This document shows, piece by piece, positions 12,058 through 23,507 of a stretch of 64,000 bases of DNA (the first letter of the stretch is position 1; each line of letters opens with the position of its first letter). The translations under genes and the position numbers were made by a program. The DNA is from Alopecurus myosuroides. Lineage: Eukaryota > Streptophyta > Magnoliopsida > Poales > Poaceae. Location: assembly GCA_028641055.1 (NCBI GenBank), contig CM054062.1, positions 16,363,639 to 16,427,638 of the forward strand, given 5' to 3'. The notes under the pieces were generated by a model. It made no database searches. It saw only the letters and a list, made by a program, of their open reading frames with translations, and was not told the origin of the DNA.

Positions 12058-13210
12058 TCAATTAAATGATCTCGCTGATATGTGAAATTGGTATAGCAGG
12101 GAAGCTGCTTCCTTAAGCACGGAAGCTCTTTCCACCAACTGGAGTTTGGCATAGTTTTCTGCTTCTTTTGCTAGCTTAATATTAGCAGAAAGAACAGCAA
12201 AAGGAATACTCCTGAATTCGTCATCAATTTGGCCATATGTACTTGCCATGTCGCCCGCATACAACACAATGGGGCTCTCTAAGAAGGACTGTCCTGCTAA
12301 GAAAATACCACGCCAGGAAGTCTATAACAAACAAATTATCATCGAGATGCAGCTAAATCAGATGAATGAAACAGGTAAAGCACCTGCAAAGAGCAGTTAC
12401 TTTGCAGATATAAAATAAACTTGCAACGCTAGAGTGTACTAGATAATAACAGATTATCAACTCAATACATTTTTCAGGGAAAAATCTGTGCGCATTTGTT
12501 CTATATGGACATTGTTATGGTTAAAACAGATAAATATTTCGTTCCAAATTAAAGTACAATACTACAATTGTTAAACGAGCATATACGCATGAAGCATACT
12601 CTGTCATTAACAAGAATCCCAACTTTTTTTTCTCACATTCATCTGAATTCAAAAGGCTTTGTACATAACTTCTGCTAGCTCGAAACACCAAGGTTTCAAA
12701 ATTCATGTCCAGAAACGTCAACACCCCAAAACAGCTAAACAAATGGTAGAAGTTACACTTGCACTCAAGCCACGCTTCCACACGGGCACCTCGATACAGC
12801 CCACTCCGGACCAAAACAAGGAGATCCTAACCACACATGTACACCTCCAAACCTAGAACCCTGCCGAAATTCCAAGGTGGACTTCTCTGAACTCGTCATC
12901 GCCACACCGCACCCGCCCGTTTCGAGCCCACAAAAACTCGCACAGATTGCCGCGTTCGTGCGCACCTAGTCCGGTAACATCGGCCCAAAGTAAATCGCGC
13001 ATTAGATTTACACCTACTTGTACATCCCCTTCCTCCCCACCCAGTAACCTGTCGTCGTAAGGAGTAGTTGAAGGATTAGGAGAGGAGATATCGGCGTACC
13101 TCACAGCGCGGCGGAGCGGAGCGTAGCGGGGAATAGGAGCATGCGCGCCGAGCCTCGTTGGCGGCGACGGGCAGTGATTTGAGTCGCCGGCGGTGAGCGG
13201 CGATGCGCAT
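12058..13210 (-). CDS. Candidate two-exon gene, small protein of unknown function
   Basis: Proposed model: exon 1 at 13,210-13,105 (ATG at 13,210; GC-rich and Arg/Ala-rich, 35 codons plus one base), donor GTGAGG at 13,104, 808-bp intron, acceptor TCTTAG ending at 12,297, exon 2 at 12,296-12,058 ending in TGA. The phases fit and give about 114 residues. Exon 2 encodes a plausibly real segment (QSFLESPIVLYAG, then LSANIKLAKEAENYAKLQL), predicted helical and perhaps coiled coil. The GC-rich first exon next to an A/T-rich intron is typical of grass genes, and an Arg-rich, acid-poor N-terminus could be an organelle signal. I do not recognise the family. The start, the donor (GTACGC, 4 bp downstream, is an alternative) and the absence of further exons are unproven. 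Confidence 0.35.
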
Positions 13211-13645
13211 TGGGACTTGGGAGCCGGGAAGAGGGGCGCGAGCCGACTAGACCGATGCGGCGAGGCGAGAGAGATCGAATTGTGTGTGGGCTACTGGGCT
13301 TCTCCTCGTGGGCTCGTGCTTGGGTTTGGGGTTGGGGGTCGTTGTTGTTCGGTTTATTTGTTGGTTGGACCCATCTACAGGCTATGCCATTTTCAATTTT
13401 TGAAATGCAGGCTATGCTTCCTCCCTCGAAAAGAAAGAAAAAAAATGCAGGCTATGCTTTTGTACGGGGTTTGTGGAAATGAAAATTGTCAAAAGAACGG
13501 GGTTCTAATTGTGCAAAATCACTCCCGTCGACGCGTTCAGCTCTCCTCGCATGTGGTGCACACCCCACGTGATCACTTAAACGACGTGACGCGCTACGAT
13601 TGCTCATTTTTCCTCGTCCGAAACTATTGGGACCAAAATGGACAC
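13211..13645. other. 5' flank of the candidate minus-strand gene
   Basis: GC-rich near 13,211-13,330 (possible 5' UTR of the minus-strand candidate), then mixed. The decamer CAGGCTATGC occurs three times between 13,379 and 13,458, separated by purine- and A-rich spacers, as a small degenerate direct repeat. No other gene is seen. Confidence 0.4.
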
Positions 13646-14401
13646 TAAGGCTGGTGTTGGGTGCTAGTGGGGGCGGTAGTGGGGGCGTTACCCCCCGTCG
13701 CGGGGCGAGAGGGGGGCGAGAGGGAGGCGGGATGGCAGCGGCGGGCGACGGATCCATCGCCCGGCGGTAGCGGGCGCTACCGCCCCGCTGTCGCTCGCGT
13801 TGGAGGCGAGAGGGAGGCGAGAGCGGGGCGGCGCGCTGGCGAGGTGGGGCGAGAGGGAGGCGATAGCGAGGCGGGGCAACGGCTAGTTGACGTGGCGAGC
13901 TGTGATTCGTCCACGTTAGCTAGCCGTTGAAGTATCCGTTGCTGCCTCCAAAAATTCGAAAAAAAAATGTCAAAAAATTCCAAATTTTATCCCCAACCCC
14001 CTATAAATACCCCCACCCGGTTTCACTCATTCCACACCCCACTTCATCTTATTTCTCTCCTCCTATGATGAGGATGAGGAGGATTAGAGTTTATTTTTTA
14101 TTTATTATATAATTTTTTAAATTTATTATGCAATTTTATTAATTATTATGTAATCGGTAAGGGCATCTCCAGTCGTTGCGCCCCCCAGGGCCCAAAACGC
14201 CGCCGTTTTGGGGCCGCCGCGGCGCTAAGCGGCGCTATTCTGGAACCTGGGGGGCAGGCTTCCCAGTCGCTCCCCAAACCCATGATTCGGCCCAAACAAA
14301 ACGCAATTTAAAAATAGACGATTTTTATTGAATTTAGGCGAAGTGCGTACATATTCGGCGCGAATTTTAAAAACTAGAACTGAAATTTAAACTAAACTAG
14401 A

Positions 14402-15492
14402 CTAAAGAAGGCCGAGGCTGGCGGCGATGGCCTGGCTGTAGTCGCCGTCGTCGTCGTCGTCCTTGGGGCCGTCGGGGCGCTTGCTGGTCCCCTGTCCGGC
14501 GTCGCCGCAGCCGCCCCACCTGCTCGCCGCGAGGGCTTGCTGGATCTCGTCGTCCTCGTTGGTGTCGGGGTCGAGGACGATGTAGACGTTCTCCTTCTGC
14601 GGCGGCGGGGGCGGGACGCGGAGGCGGGCCGCGTTGGCGGCGGCCTCTCTGTCGCGCGCCTCCTTGCGCTTCTCGGCCTCCGCTAGCAGGCGGCGCTGGA
14701 GCTCCAGCTCCGCCGCGGTGCTCTCCTGGAGGCTCCACGTCCCCGCGGCGTCGGCGTCGAGCGGCTGGAGCGTGTCCAGGGACAGCTGCTCCGCGACCTT
14801 CTGGTCGGGCCACTCGTCCTCGTCGTCGCCGGCGTCCTCGGTCTTCGGGCGAACCACGCGTTCGAAGCGTGGCTCGCCGATGCGGAGGGCGCCGCCGCTA
14901 CGCCTGCGGGCAGGCGCCCCGGTGTTCAGAAAAGGGGGGAGGTGGAGAGGGATTGGGCGCCGGAGGAGCTCGACGTCGCCAACGAAGAGGAGGCTCCCGT
15001 CCGGCGCGCTGCCCACGGCTGGGCCTGCCGGGGCGGCATCTCCAGGCGCGGCTCGTCGCCGGCGTGGATGTGGTCGAGGACGGCCTCGATGGTCCTGTTG
15101 GGGACGCTCCACCAACGGCGGCGCCCGTTGGCGTTGAAGCGGCCGTCGACCGGCCCGTTGTCGTTGAGGGAGGCGAGCTCCCTCTCGCGGCGGCTGATGA
15201 AGTGCTGCCACCAGAACTCGTTCACGCCCGCCTCCGGGAAGCGGGCGGGCTCCGACATGGCGTCACGCGCCTCGCGAATGGCGCGCCGGAACTCGTCGTC
15301 CGTGTTGGGGAGGGGAGGCACGGGCACCCCTCCGCTGCTGAGTGCCCAGCGGCTCGGCCCAGCGCCGGAGCTCGGGAGGCGCACGTCCGACGGGCACGGG
15401 TAGCCCGCGCGGTACAGCGCCACCGCCTCGCCCCGGCGAAGGTTGCGGCGGGGGAACCTGTTGACCGCTGCGCCGTCCTTGTGGCTGGCCAT
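14402..15492 (-). pseudogene. Transposon-borne ORF of unknown function, one frameshift
   Basis: The start is placed at the ATG at 15,492 (MASHKDGAAVNRF), about 100 nt downstream of a TATA box; upstream codons in the same frame extend the ORF but lie in leader-like sequence. The first frame runs to about 14,926 and the second carries on from there to the stop at 14,402, giving about 360 residues if combined. The break falls at the A/G homopolymer near 14,931-14,940. Features: a Trp/Phe block (EFWWQHFISRRERELASLN), a Ser-rich middle, a charged helical stretch (ELELQRRLLAEAEKRKEARD) and an acidic tail (DDDDDGDYSQAIAASLGLL). I recognise no enzyme motif and no transposase triad. I recall similar ORFs recurring inside Triticeae DNA transposons, so it is more likely a passenger of the element than a host gene. 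The frameshift could be real or an assembly error. Confidence 0.6.
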
Positions 15493-15591
15493 TTGCGTGG
15501 GAGAACGGGGGGAGAGGAGAGCGCCGAGAGGAAGAAGAGAAGAGGGAGTGCGCCGGTGGAAGAATGGCGAGCGCGGCGAGCGGCGGGTGGA

Positions 15592-15598
15592 TTTTATA
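15592..15598 (-). promoter_or_regulatory. TATA box of the Harbinger-borne ORF
   Basis: On the minus strand the string CCTATAAAATCC lies about 100 nt before the ATG at 15,492. It is a near-consensus plant TATA box with a suitable leader length, so the passenger gene appears to carry its own promoter rather than relying on read-through. Confidence 0.6.
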
Positions 15599-16237
15599 GG
15601 CGACCGGGCATTTACTGCGGCGCGTCCCCTCGCTGCCGCCCGCCACACCATTACGCCGGCAGCCTTTGAACGGGCGCATGCATTGGGCGGCCGCCACGCC
15701 ATAAACGCCGACAGCCTTTGACCGACGCGCGAGCCGAGAAGATGATCACGGGGCGGTTCTGTTCCCGCGCTTTTCTCGTCGCGTCGCTGACAGAGCTGGC
15801 CCACGCGCGCGGCCGCGCAGTTTCGCCCCCCCAGGCCGAACCCAGCGGGCTGGGTTTGGCCTGGGTGCCGCGGCGCGAAATAGCGCCGAAACGGCGCTAT
15901 TTGGGCCTCGGGGGGGGCGAGTGGTGAAGAAACGGCGCTATTCGCCGCTTTCGCCGCGAAAAAGCCCCCCTGGGGGGCTCTGGGGGGACGGCTGGAGATG
16001 CCCTAACATTTTTAGTTGAATAAAATAATTTTCTTCCATTATTTTGAATGTCTAAACAAAAACGAGTGAAATAACTTAATCTGAAAAATAAATGCTGATG
16101 TGGACGAGAGAAAAGTGAGAGCTGACACTACAGCCCGTGCACTGGCGCTGTGGGGTGAAAATATGGTGAGGGTAGGGCGAGAAGGGAGTAAAACCTGACG
16201 TGGCCTCGCTGTCACGGGCGGTGCACTGGCACCATCC

Positions 16238-17227
16238 TAAAGATCGGTCCATAGCATTTTCAAACTTGTAGTATGAAAGTGTTTCTATGAGCCTACTTCG
16301 TTTACCTACTCTCAATGCAATTGCCTCGTAATATAACTGTATTTTTACATATCCTTATAAAATCGTATTCTTTTGTCTATAGGCGGCCGGCACAAAAGGA
16401 GGAATATGCGGCTCTTGCCGTCTGAAGCAGCCGGGCATTCAGGAAGGATATGCTCCCTTGATGCCGTCTGGAGACCAAAGTTCCACACTCTCGCAAAGAA
16501 AAATATATCTCCGCCGGCGCTTATCTTCCGCGCCATGTCCATGATCAACTGATCATCCATTGTGGTCAAGTCTATTCTTCTTTTCAAACATGCATCAAGC
16601 TACATACGTGAAAATACGCACCGACACATGAACAAACCCATTTATTTTGGATTGGTACATGCGCATATGCGCTGGAATATGCAAAAGATTCGGGTCGTTT
16701 TCCCCGAGAGTCCGCACGCTTGAACCACGAACGAACTGGCTTGATTCAAACCTAGCCCAGGCTGGCAGTCGCGGCTTCGGCAGTTGAGATCAGGACATCC
16801 TCTTCGTCCCGGGTTAGTTAGAAATCACAAGGAGCGGCACAGCGTCGAGCGTCCCGGGATAGCATTATGCCTAGGAATAACAGCACAAGCATACTATTTG
16901 TTCATATAAGTTCACAACCCTTCGAGCATGTAAAGCCATGCACAAAATTGTTGTGTTCTCCGTCGCAGGAAAGGTAGACGTTGTCTTCCAAGACCACCGG
17001 AAACTACATCGTTTTGCAATTCGACTTCGGTGCAATATGGTACTAGTACAACGATGATTCCTGTCGTGTGGTTTCGTGAGCATCGAAGAAAATGTCGATT
17101 TCTCACTGACAAAGCTCGCTATTAACCGACAATGTTTACGCATGAACATACAGTTATTACAAGTACTCAGCTAAATTCAACGTATTGCCATAGTAAATGA
17201 GATTTTAGAATTTTGCAAAATAATATC
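16238..17227. other. Intergenic with a possible decayed gene fragment
   Basis: Mostly unremarkable. On the minus strand 16,587-16,345 an 80-residue frame (including DDQLIMDMARKISAGGDIFFFARVW) faintly resembles the start of an F-box domain, with degenerate coding around it. A second short minus-strand frame covers 17,149-16,871. Neither has a full domain, start context or splice-supported extension, so at most this is a gene relic. Confidence 0.25.
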
Positions 17228-17229
17228 TA

Positions 17230-17295
17230 CTCACTCTATTTCAAAATAAGTGTCGTTATAATAGATGTATGACAATTATTTTAAAACGGAGGGAG
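17230..17295. mobile_element. Degenerate Stowaway MITE remnant
   Basis: A 66-bp element begins CTCACTCTATTTCAAAATAA and ends TTTTAAAACGGAGGGAG, with imperfectly complementary arms. TA dinucleotides flank it at 17,228-17,229 and 17,296-17,297. It is shorter and more diverged than the other two copies. Confidence 0.65.
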
Positions 17296-17297
17296 TA

Positions 17298-20021
17298 ATG
17301 GATACAAGTGACTAGTGAGGGTATACAAACAAAATAATATTCAATAAAGCGTCCACTAAGATAGGCCACTGAAATAAAACAAATTATAAGTGGGACGAAA
17401 GTCACACTTAACAGTCATTCGGCTAGACTAAAAGTTGACGAATCCATACACACTATAAGAAAGGACGTACAAACATATTATAACCGTTATCTCATGTGGA
17501 CCGCACTGCGGGCCAATATATAACGTGCACTTTTACGACCTACCAAGACCACGTGACTTGGACTTTAACTAACTTGAATATCTTGGTCTTGGAATATTCT
17601 TGGTCCCTTACTTAAAATAGTGCATCAACCACTCCACTTTGCTAAAATAAGCGAGCACACACTCAGTGACACCTGGACCTCCACACGCACGAGAACTCGT
17701 GAGAAGTACACTGGCACGCAAGTGGGATTCTAACGGAACCATCGGGCCTTCAACAAGCAAAAAATCATGTGGACAAACATTAAAATACTCCGGTTTTTTA
17801 ATATTTTCTCGACGTTTTGCAAGTTGCAACGATAGGAGATGGGCGTGAGCTGAAATTCTGTGGCGAGAGAGAAGAGAGGAAGACGAGGATTTAAAGCCGG
17901 ACAGGGACGCGCAGAGAGGATCTTTGACATATCCGATTGGATATTCCGGCCACGAGCAAAGGAATTATGCTTGGAATCTTCCGTCGCTGCAAGGTCGCGT
18001 GCGGTGTGCCGTGTGCGTGGCTGCGTTGTTGTCCCGGGGCTTCTCTCGCGATCTTCTGTGACACGCGAGCTGTGTTGCACCATGTAGCTGTTCCATATTA
18101 TGATTTGTTTGACAAAAGAATGCTCCATTTTGTTTTGTTTCATGATCATGCAACTTGGGCGCGTCGTCGCGTCGCAGATGGGAACCGGAAAATCCGTGGC
18201 AGAATTAAAGGCGTGTGTATACGAGAGCATACAAAACACATGATCAGACTGACGGACGCCTTTTTTTGCCGACACGGAATTCGTGAGCTTGTTTCTTAGG
18301 GCAGGCACTCGCATCCACATGGAGGCCATTAGATGACACGCTGCCATATACTTATAAATGAGTAACCTGAGGGTACTTATCATATAATTGCTTGGAATAT
18401 TCGGGTGGATATCTCTGCATGGCTACCTAACCACTTAGAAAAACCTTGATGTTCATCCTAACATCGACGAGTTGCTCTTATCACTTCAGTGCTTCATTCT
18501 ACCATGGACTCTATTTCTTCTCCACTCACTTGGAAAAGTAGCCAATATTTTTTGTGCAATGTAAACGATTTGACCAATTTATGAATCATGACTATTGATC
18601 AGATAAACAAACATATCTAAAAAAAAGTGACTCTTAACATAATGGTCGGCCAACCCATAATTTTTTTACTGGGGCAAAAGGGACTATGTTTCTTATAAGA
18701 TTACCAAGTATATTGTTTATTTGAAACTTGAAACTTTTATCTATCAAAATGTATTATATTAATACACAAAGGTAGTATTTGTGGAGACTTCTTACTAGAT
18801 GTGTAAATTATCAAGCATTGAAAAACATGATGTGTAAATGTTGGAATCGATAAAGTGCCCGTGAAGAGGCACACAAGAGAATAACCCTTATCTTTTTATA
18901 AGTCGAGTTGTAGTTCAAGAAGGCGGGTTAGAAAATAAATTAGCCGCGCACAACACGGATAAGAGAGGTCTATGGTGGGACATGATGCCACAAAGTTGTA
19001 GTCTGGGGTACATCTTAGGAGTTCCAAGGCAATATGTACACGAATATTGATTTTTATATAAAATAATATAATTACTTATCAAAAAAGATCCCATGAGGGC
19101 TATCATGACCATCTTTCGAAATTAAACATACTCGGGGCTTGGTAACTAAGATTGATATAAAGTTGAGTTAGTTCAAAAAATATAACATAAATATTAAACA
19201 TACTTTTATGCAGTAAATGAGCCTACAAGAATGAAGAGAAATTGCAGCGGAACTCAGTCAACTATCACAACCTTGTGACTTGGTTCCCTTGGCTTGATTT
19301 CTATGTTATCATGTTTCTCAAACCATTATGGGTTTCTCACTATGTTCAATATGTTGCTTGCTAGTAGAATGCAATGACGTGTTTATTGATGTATTAAAAT
19401 GTGGACGGGCAAAGGTATGGATGCTAACATGGTAATATTAAATAACACGTAAAAACTTGCATATCATTCACATATATGTAAAGCAATATTCTGCATATAT
19501 TTTTCTCGCAACGTAGGCATCTATCTCTAACATCCACCTAAGAAAGTGGTCACATCGACAATCACCTCAATGAGGTTTGTTAATCTAAATGATAACATTA
19601 GCCTATCAAGAAACTGTGATAGTTTAATAACCATGGTCGCAAAAAAGACCAGTCGAATGAGCCAACTGAGTAAGTCGTGATAGTACATAGATTTGTAGTC
19701 TTGTAGAGCAATTTTATCGAGAAAAGTATAATATGAGTTCGCATATGCCACAATTGATACAATGTTCTTATAGCAACGTGTGATTCACTTGAAGATACAC
19801 ACCACCATTATGTTCATGCGCGAGTAGGTTTTGCACCTTATTTTTTAACGGCTTAGCGTTTAAAATGGGATTCACTCGGCTGAAATAAATTTTTATAGGA
19901 AGTATATTTTATACACTCTTGTTTGAGGTTGATGTTCATTATTCAAGGTTATATTAGCAAGACGATGTGACTAAGGAAAATCAATCACAGAAACCTTTGG
20001 CAGAAAACTGGTTGAGGTCAC
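17298..20021. other. Intergenic, nothing recognised
   Basis: No supportable gene. A 217-residue minus-strand frame (17,730-18,383) has no domain and overlaps equally open plus-strand frames. A/T-rich DNA follows up to the first retrotransposon LTR at 20,022. Confidence 0.5.
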
Positions 20022-20405
20022 TGATACGTCCATTTTGCATCATTATATGATAATTTTCCCTTATTCATTGATATTTTTCCCTATTAGAGCACTATATTTA
20101 TATTATTTTGTTGTTTTGTCTATGTTTTACGGAATTGTTTAAATATTTATCAGAGTCAGAAATCAGGTGGAAAAAACACGAAGGGATATTTTCTAGGCGT
20201 GAGAAAAATCGGGAAAAATCAGAAAACGGAGTTTCGTCAGAAATCACGGGGGAGCCAGAAGACATGCCAGAGGGGAGCCAAGCGGGCCCCAGGCGCACCC
20301 CCCCCCTTGGTCGCGCCTAGTGGGCTCCTGGGGGCCCCAGGTCCCCCTCCGGCTCTCCTTTGGGGTACTTACCCCCCGTGACCTAAAAATATCGAGGAGG
20401 CACTT
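20022..20405 (+). mobile_element. Element F: truncated 5' piece of an Athila-like LTR
   Basis: Begins TGATACGTCCATTTTGCATC, closely resembling the start of the LTR of element C (40,617: TGATATTTCCATTTTGCATC), in the same orientation. It runs through a GC-rich hairpin (about 20,284-20,338) and breaks off where LTR B starts at 20,406. It is the outermost, oldest visible layer of the nest. The rest of F would lie beyond the elements inserted into it, outside this window. Confidence 0.65.
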
Positions 20406-21829
20406 TGATATCTACGCACGCTTCTATTCCTGTAGACAGTGTTGGGCCTCCAAGTGCAGAGGTTTGTAGAACAGCAACAAGTTTCCCTTATGTGGATCAC
20501 CCAAGATTTATCAAACTCAGTGAGGTAGAGGTCAAAGGTATCCCTCTCAAGAAACCCTGCAATTATGATACAAGAAGTCTCTTGTGTCCCCAACACACCT
20601 AATACAATTGTCAGTTGTATAGGTGCACTAGTTCGGCGAAGAGATAGTGAAATACAATTAATATGGATGATTATAAGTGATAGTAGCAATCTGAAATAAA
20701 AATGGCAGCAAGCAAACATGTAGCAGAACTAGTTGTAAACGGTGGTTCAATGCTTAAAAACAAGGCCTAGGGGTCATACTTTCAATAGTGGACACTCTTA
20801 ACAATAATAACATAACTAAATGCATAAATATCATCTCTTCACTATGATACTCCGAACCACTCTCCGGTCGGATAACAAACACCAATCATTGTGTAGGGCT
20901 ATAAAAGCACTCCTTAGAGTTTGCATTTCCCCATACTGGTAACCCCCAATCTATCACCATGAGACCTAGATGGTTCCAGACAAACAACACAATTTCATAG
21001 GGTCATCCAACAGAAAATATAAATATCATGCTAAACCACACGGTACACACACTGTCACCTTTACACCATGATCAAAGTGTCTACGGAGATCTCATAACAA
21101 AACCACTTGAGTAGCATAATAGATGAAGAGTAACATCTACTTATTCAACTAGATTACAAAGCTCATGATCACATAAAGATCACACCATGAGAGAGAGAGA
21201 GAGAGAGATGAGACACATAGCTACCGGTAGAGCCCTCGGACCCGAGGGAGAACTACTCCCTCCTCATCATGGGAGACAACAACGGCGATGGAGATGGCGG
21301 TGGAGTCGATGGAGATGGCTCCGGGGGCACTACTCCGTCCCAGAAGGGCGCCGGAACAGAGATTTCTGTCCCCCAAAACTTTTCGGCGATGGCGGCGGAG
21401 CTACGAAACTTTTCGTGGACGGAGGCTGGATATTTTAGGGTTTATGGATCGGGGAAAATATATAGGCGGAAGGGCAATGTAGGTGGGCGCCCCGGGGGGC
21501 CACACCACTAGCTGGCGCTGCCAGGGAGACCCGCGCCTAGCTATGGTGTGGCCACCCTTTTTCCCCCCTCCGGGTCTCCTTTGAACTCCGTTGACGTGCC
21601 GGGAATTCTAAGACTCTGGGATTATGCTTCGTCCAATTCCGAGAATTTCGAGAACAACTTTTTTGAAACCAAAAACAGCGGAAAACAGGAACTTGCTCTG
21701 TGGCATCTTGTCAATAGGTTAGTCCCAGGAAATCCATAAAAATGACATAAAGTGTATAGGAAACATGTAGCATATGGCATGAAAACAACATGGAACATCA
21801 GAAATTATAAATACGTTTGAGACGTATCA
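20406..21829 (-). mobile_element. Element B: 3' LTR (minus-oriented)
   Basis: An LTR of 1,424 bp reading TGATATC...GACGTATCA on the plus strand, so on its own sense strand it starts TGATACGTCTCAAACG. It is homologous to the A LTRs over its sense-5' part and contains the GC-rich hairpin (about 21,497-21,553) followed on the sense strand by a TATATATT box (near 21,460). The purine tract AAGCTTGGGGG abuts its sense 5' end (21,835-21,844), as expected of a 3' LTR. The flanking 5-mers CACTT and AGCAC differ, so it is not a simple solo LTR. A (GA)n run lies near 21,190. Confidence 0.7.
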
Positions 21830-21905
21830 AGCACCCCCAAGCTTAGTTCCTACTCGTCCTCAAGTACGTAAAACTATAAAAAAAACAAATAATTTTTTAG
21901 GTGAC
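21830..21905 (-). mobile_element. Element B: internal region, left segment
   Basis: This 76-bp segment links the B LTR to the insertion point of A. It contains the terminal polypurine tract of B on the minus strand. The reading resumes without loss at 39,099 after the GTGAC duplication, showing that A landed inside B. Confidence 0.8.
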
Positions 21906-23507
21906 TGATGCAGGCCTTGACTGGAGGCTGACGTTGGTAAACCCCAAGAGAAAGGTTGTGAAGAGTGCAGCGGCAAGTTTTCCCTCAGAAAAGAAACCAA
22001 GGTTGAATCGACCAGTAGGAGGACAAGCAATCTCTGAAGGTTGATGCAGCTGAGGTGGCAGGGCGCACTACCGGTTCAGCAGCAACATGGAACCCACACA
22101 ACACAATCAAATCACTTTGTCCCAACGTAGCAGTGAGGTTGTCAATCTCACCGGTTTTGCTGAACACAAAGAGGTTAAACGTATGGTGTAGAAAACAGTA
22201 GGAACAATATGAGAGCAGTATGAAAACAATATGAAAGCAGTAGGTGTTTTATCAGTATGAGGAAAATGGACCGGGGTCCACAGTTCACTAGTGGTGTCTC
22301 TTCGTGAAAGATAAATAACATTTGTGGTGACCAAATTACAGTTGCGCAATTGACAGAAATGAAGGCTGGACCGTAGTGCATATGCAAGACATAAAGATTA
22401 CTATGTGATTCATGCGGGCATTACAACAAAATACATAGACCGTCATCCAACTACATCTATGTCTAATAATCCACCCTCCGAATATCATCCGAACAAACGT
22501 TGGGTATTAAGTTGCTAGCAATAGATTATCGCTGTAAGCAAAGTGTGTAATGTAAACAATGTAAACTAGGTAAACACCGTTGTTTTCTCCCTAATGGCAA
22601 CAACACATCCTACATTCGTCACGTTTCTGTCACTCGAGCACAGATGCAAAGGAGGCATGAACCCACTATCGAGCATAAATACTCCCTCTTGGAGTTACTA
22701 GCATCTACTTGGCCAGAGCATCTACTAATAATGGAGAGCATGCAAGATCATAAATAACATATGCATGAAGATAACATGATAGATTGATAATCAGAAGACA
22801 TAGCATTCAACATTCATCAGATCCCAGCAAAACACAACATGTAGCATTACATAAAGATGATCTTGATCATGTTAGGCATCTCACGAGATCTAAACATGGG
22901 GTACAAAGTGGAGAGAACAACCATCTAGCTACTGCTATGGACCCGTAGTCGAAGGATGAACTACTCACGCGTTACTTTGGAGGAGGGCATGGTGGTGTAG
23001 ACCCCTCCGGTGATGAATTCCCCTCCTGGCAGGGTGCCGGGGAGAGCTCTAGAACCCTCTCGATCTCGGGATGACGATGATGGCGGCCTCGGGTGTTTTT
23101 TGGGACAAAGTGGAATATATTTAGGGTTTACGTCTCGGGGGATTAAATAGGCGAAAGGGCAGCCTGGGGCCCCACACCACCCCCTGGCGCAGCCAAGGGG
23201 GGGCGCACCGCCCTATGGTGTGGCCCCCTGAGCCCCCCCCCCCCTCCGGGTCTCTTCGGGACTCCGTGGAACCTTCGGGAATTCTAATACTTCCGGGCTT
23301 CAAAATTTTCAATTCCGAGAATATTTCCAGAACAACTTTTTTGAAACTAAAAACAGCAGAAAACATGGAACTGGCTCTGTGGCATCTTGTCAATAGGTTA
23401 GTCCGGAAAATCGATAAAAATAACATAAAGTGTACAGCAAACATGTGGGAAACAATAAGAAAACAACATGGAACATCAGAAATTAAGGATACGTTTATGA
23501 CGTATCA
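21906..23507 (-). repeat. 3' LTR of element A
   Basis: A 1,602-bp LTR. On the sense strand it starts TGATACGTCATAAACG and ends in CA. It contains the hairpin at about 23,166-23,229 and, next on the sense strand, a TATA-like CGCCTATTTAATC (near 23,140-23,152). The polypurine tract AAGCTTGGGGATG lies just outside (23,511-23,521). Confidence 0.9.

Larger units (their letters stand above)
14161..16003 (-). mobile_element. PIF/Harbinger-type element carrying an unknown gene
   Basis: Inverted termini start GGGCATCTCCAGTCG at the left, and the right end is the complement of GGGCATCTCCAGCCG, followed inward on both sides by C/G-runs. Perfect TAA duplications lie at 14,158-14,160 and 16,004-16,006. 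The 1,843-bp element has no recognisable transposase or Myb-like second protein. It instead carries a minus-strand gene with a TATA box (see 14,402-15,492). Termini and 3-bp duplication fit PIF/Harbinger; without transposase, assignment rests on these ends. Confidence 0.75.
13649..16237. mobile_element. Older PIF/Harbinger-like element, interrupted
   Basis: Imperfect inverted termini GGCTGGTGTTGGGTGC (left) and the complement of GGATGGTGCCAGTGCAC (right) are flanked by TAA at 13,646-13,648 and 16,238-16,240, the 3-bp duplication of PIF/Harbinger. Its body is 13,649-14,157 plus 16,007-16,237, GC-rich at the left end and A/T-rich in the centre. The younger Harbinger element at 14,161-16,003 sits inside it. 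No coding region of its own is visible, so it is probably non-autonomous. The terminal similarity is modest. Confidence 0.5.

Noticed and set aside
17730..18383. 217-codon minus-strand ORF
   Set aside because: No domain, low-complexity composition, and equally open frames on the other strand at 17,860-18,299.
20406..21829. Interpretation of LTR B as a solo LTR
   Set aside because: The flanking 5-mers differ, and a polypurine tract plus B interior follow on the right and resume at 39,099.
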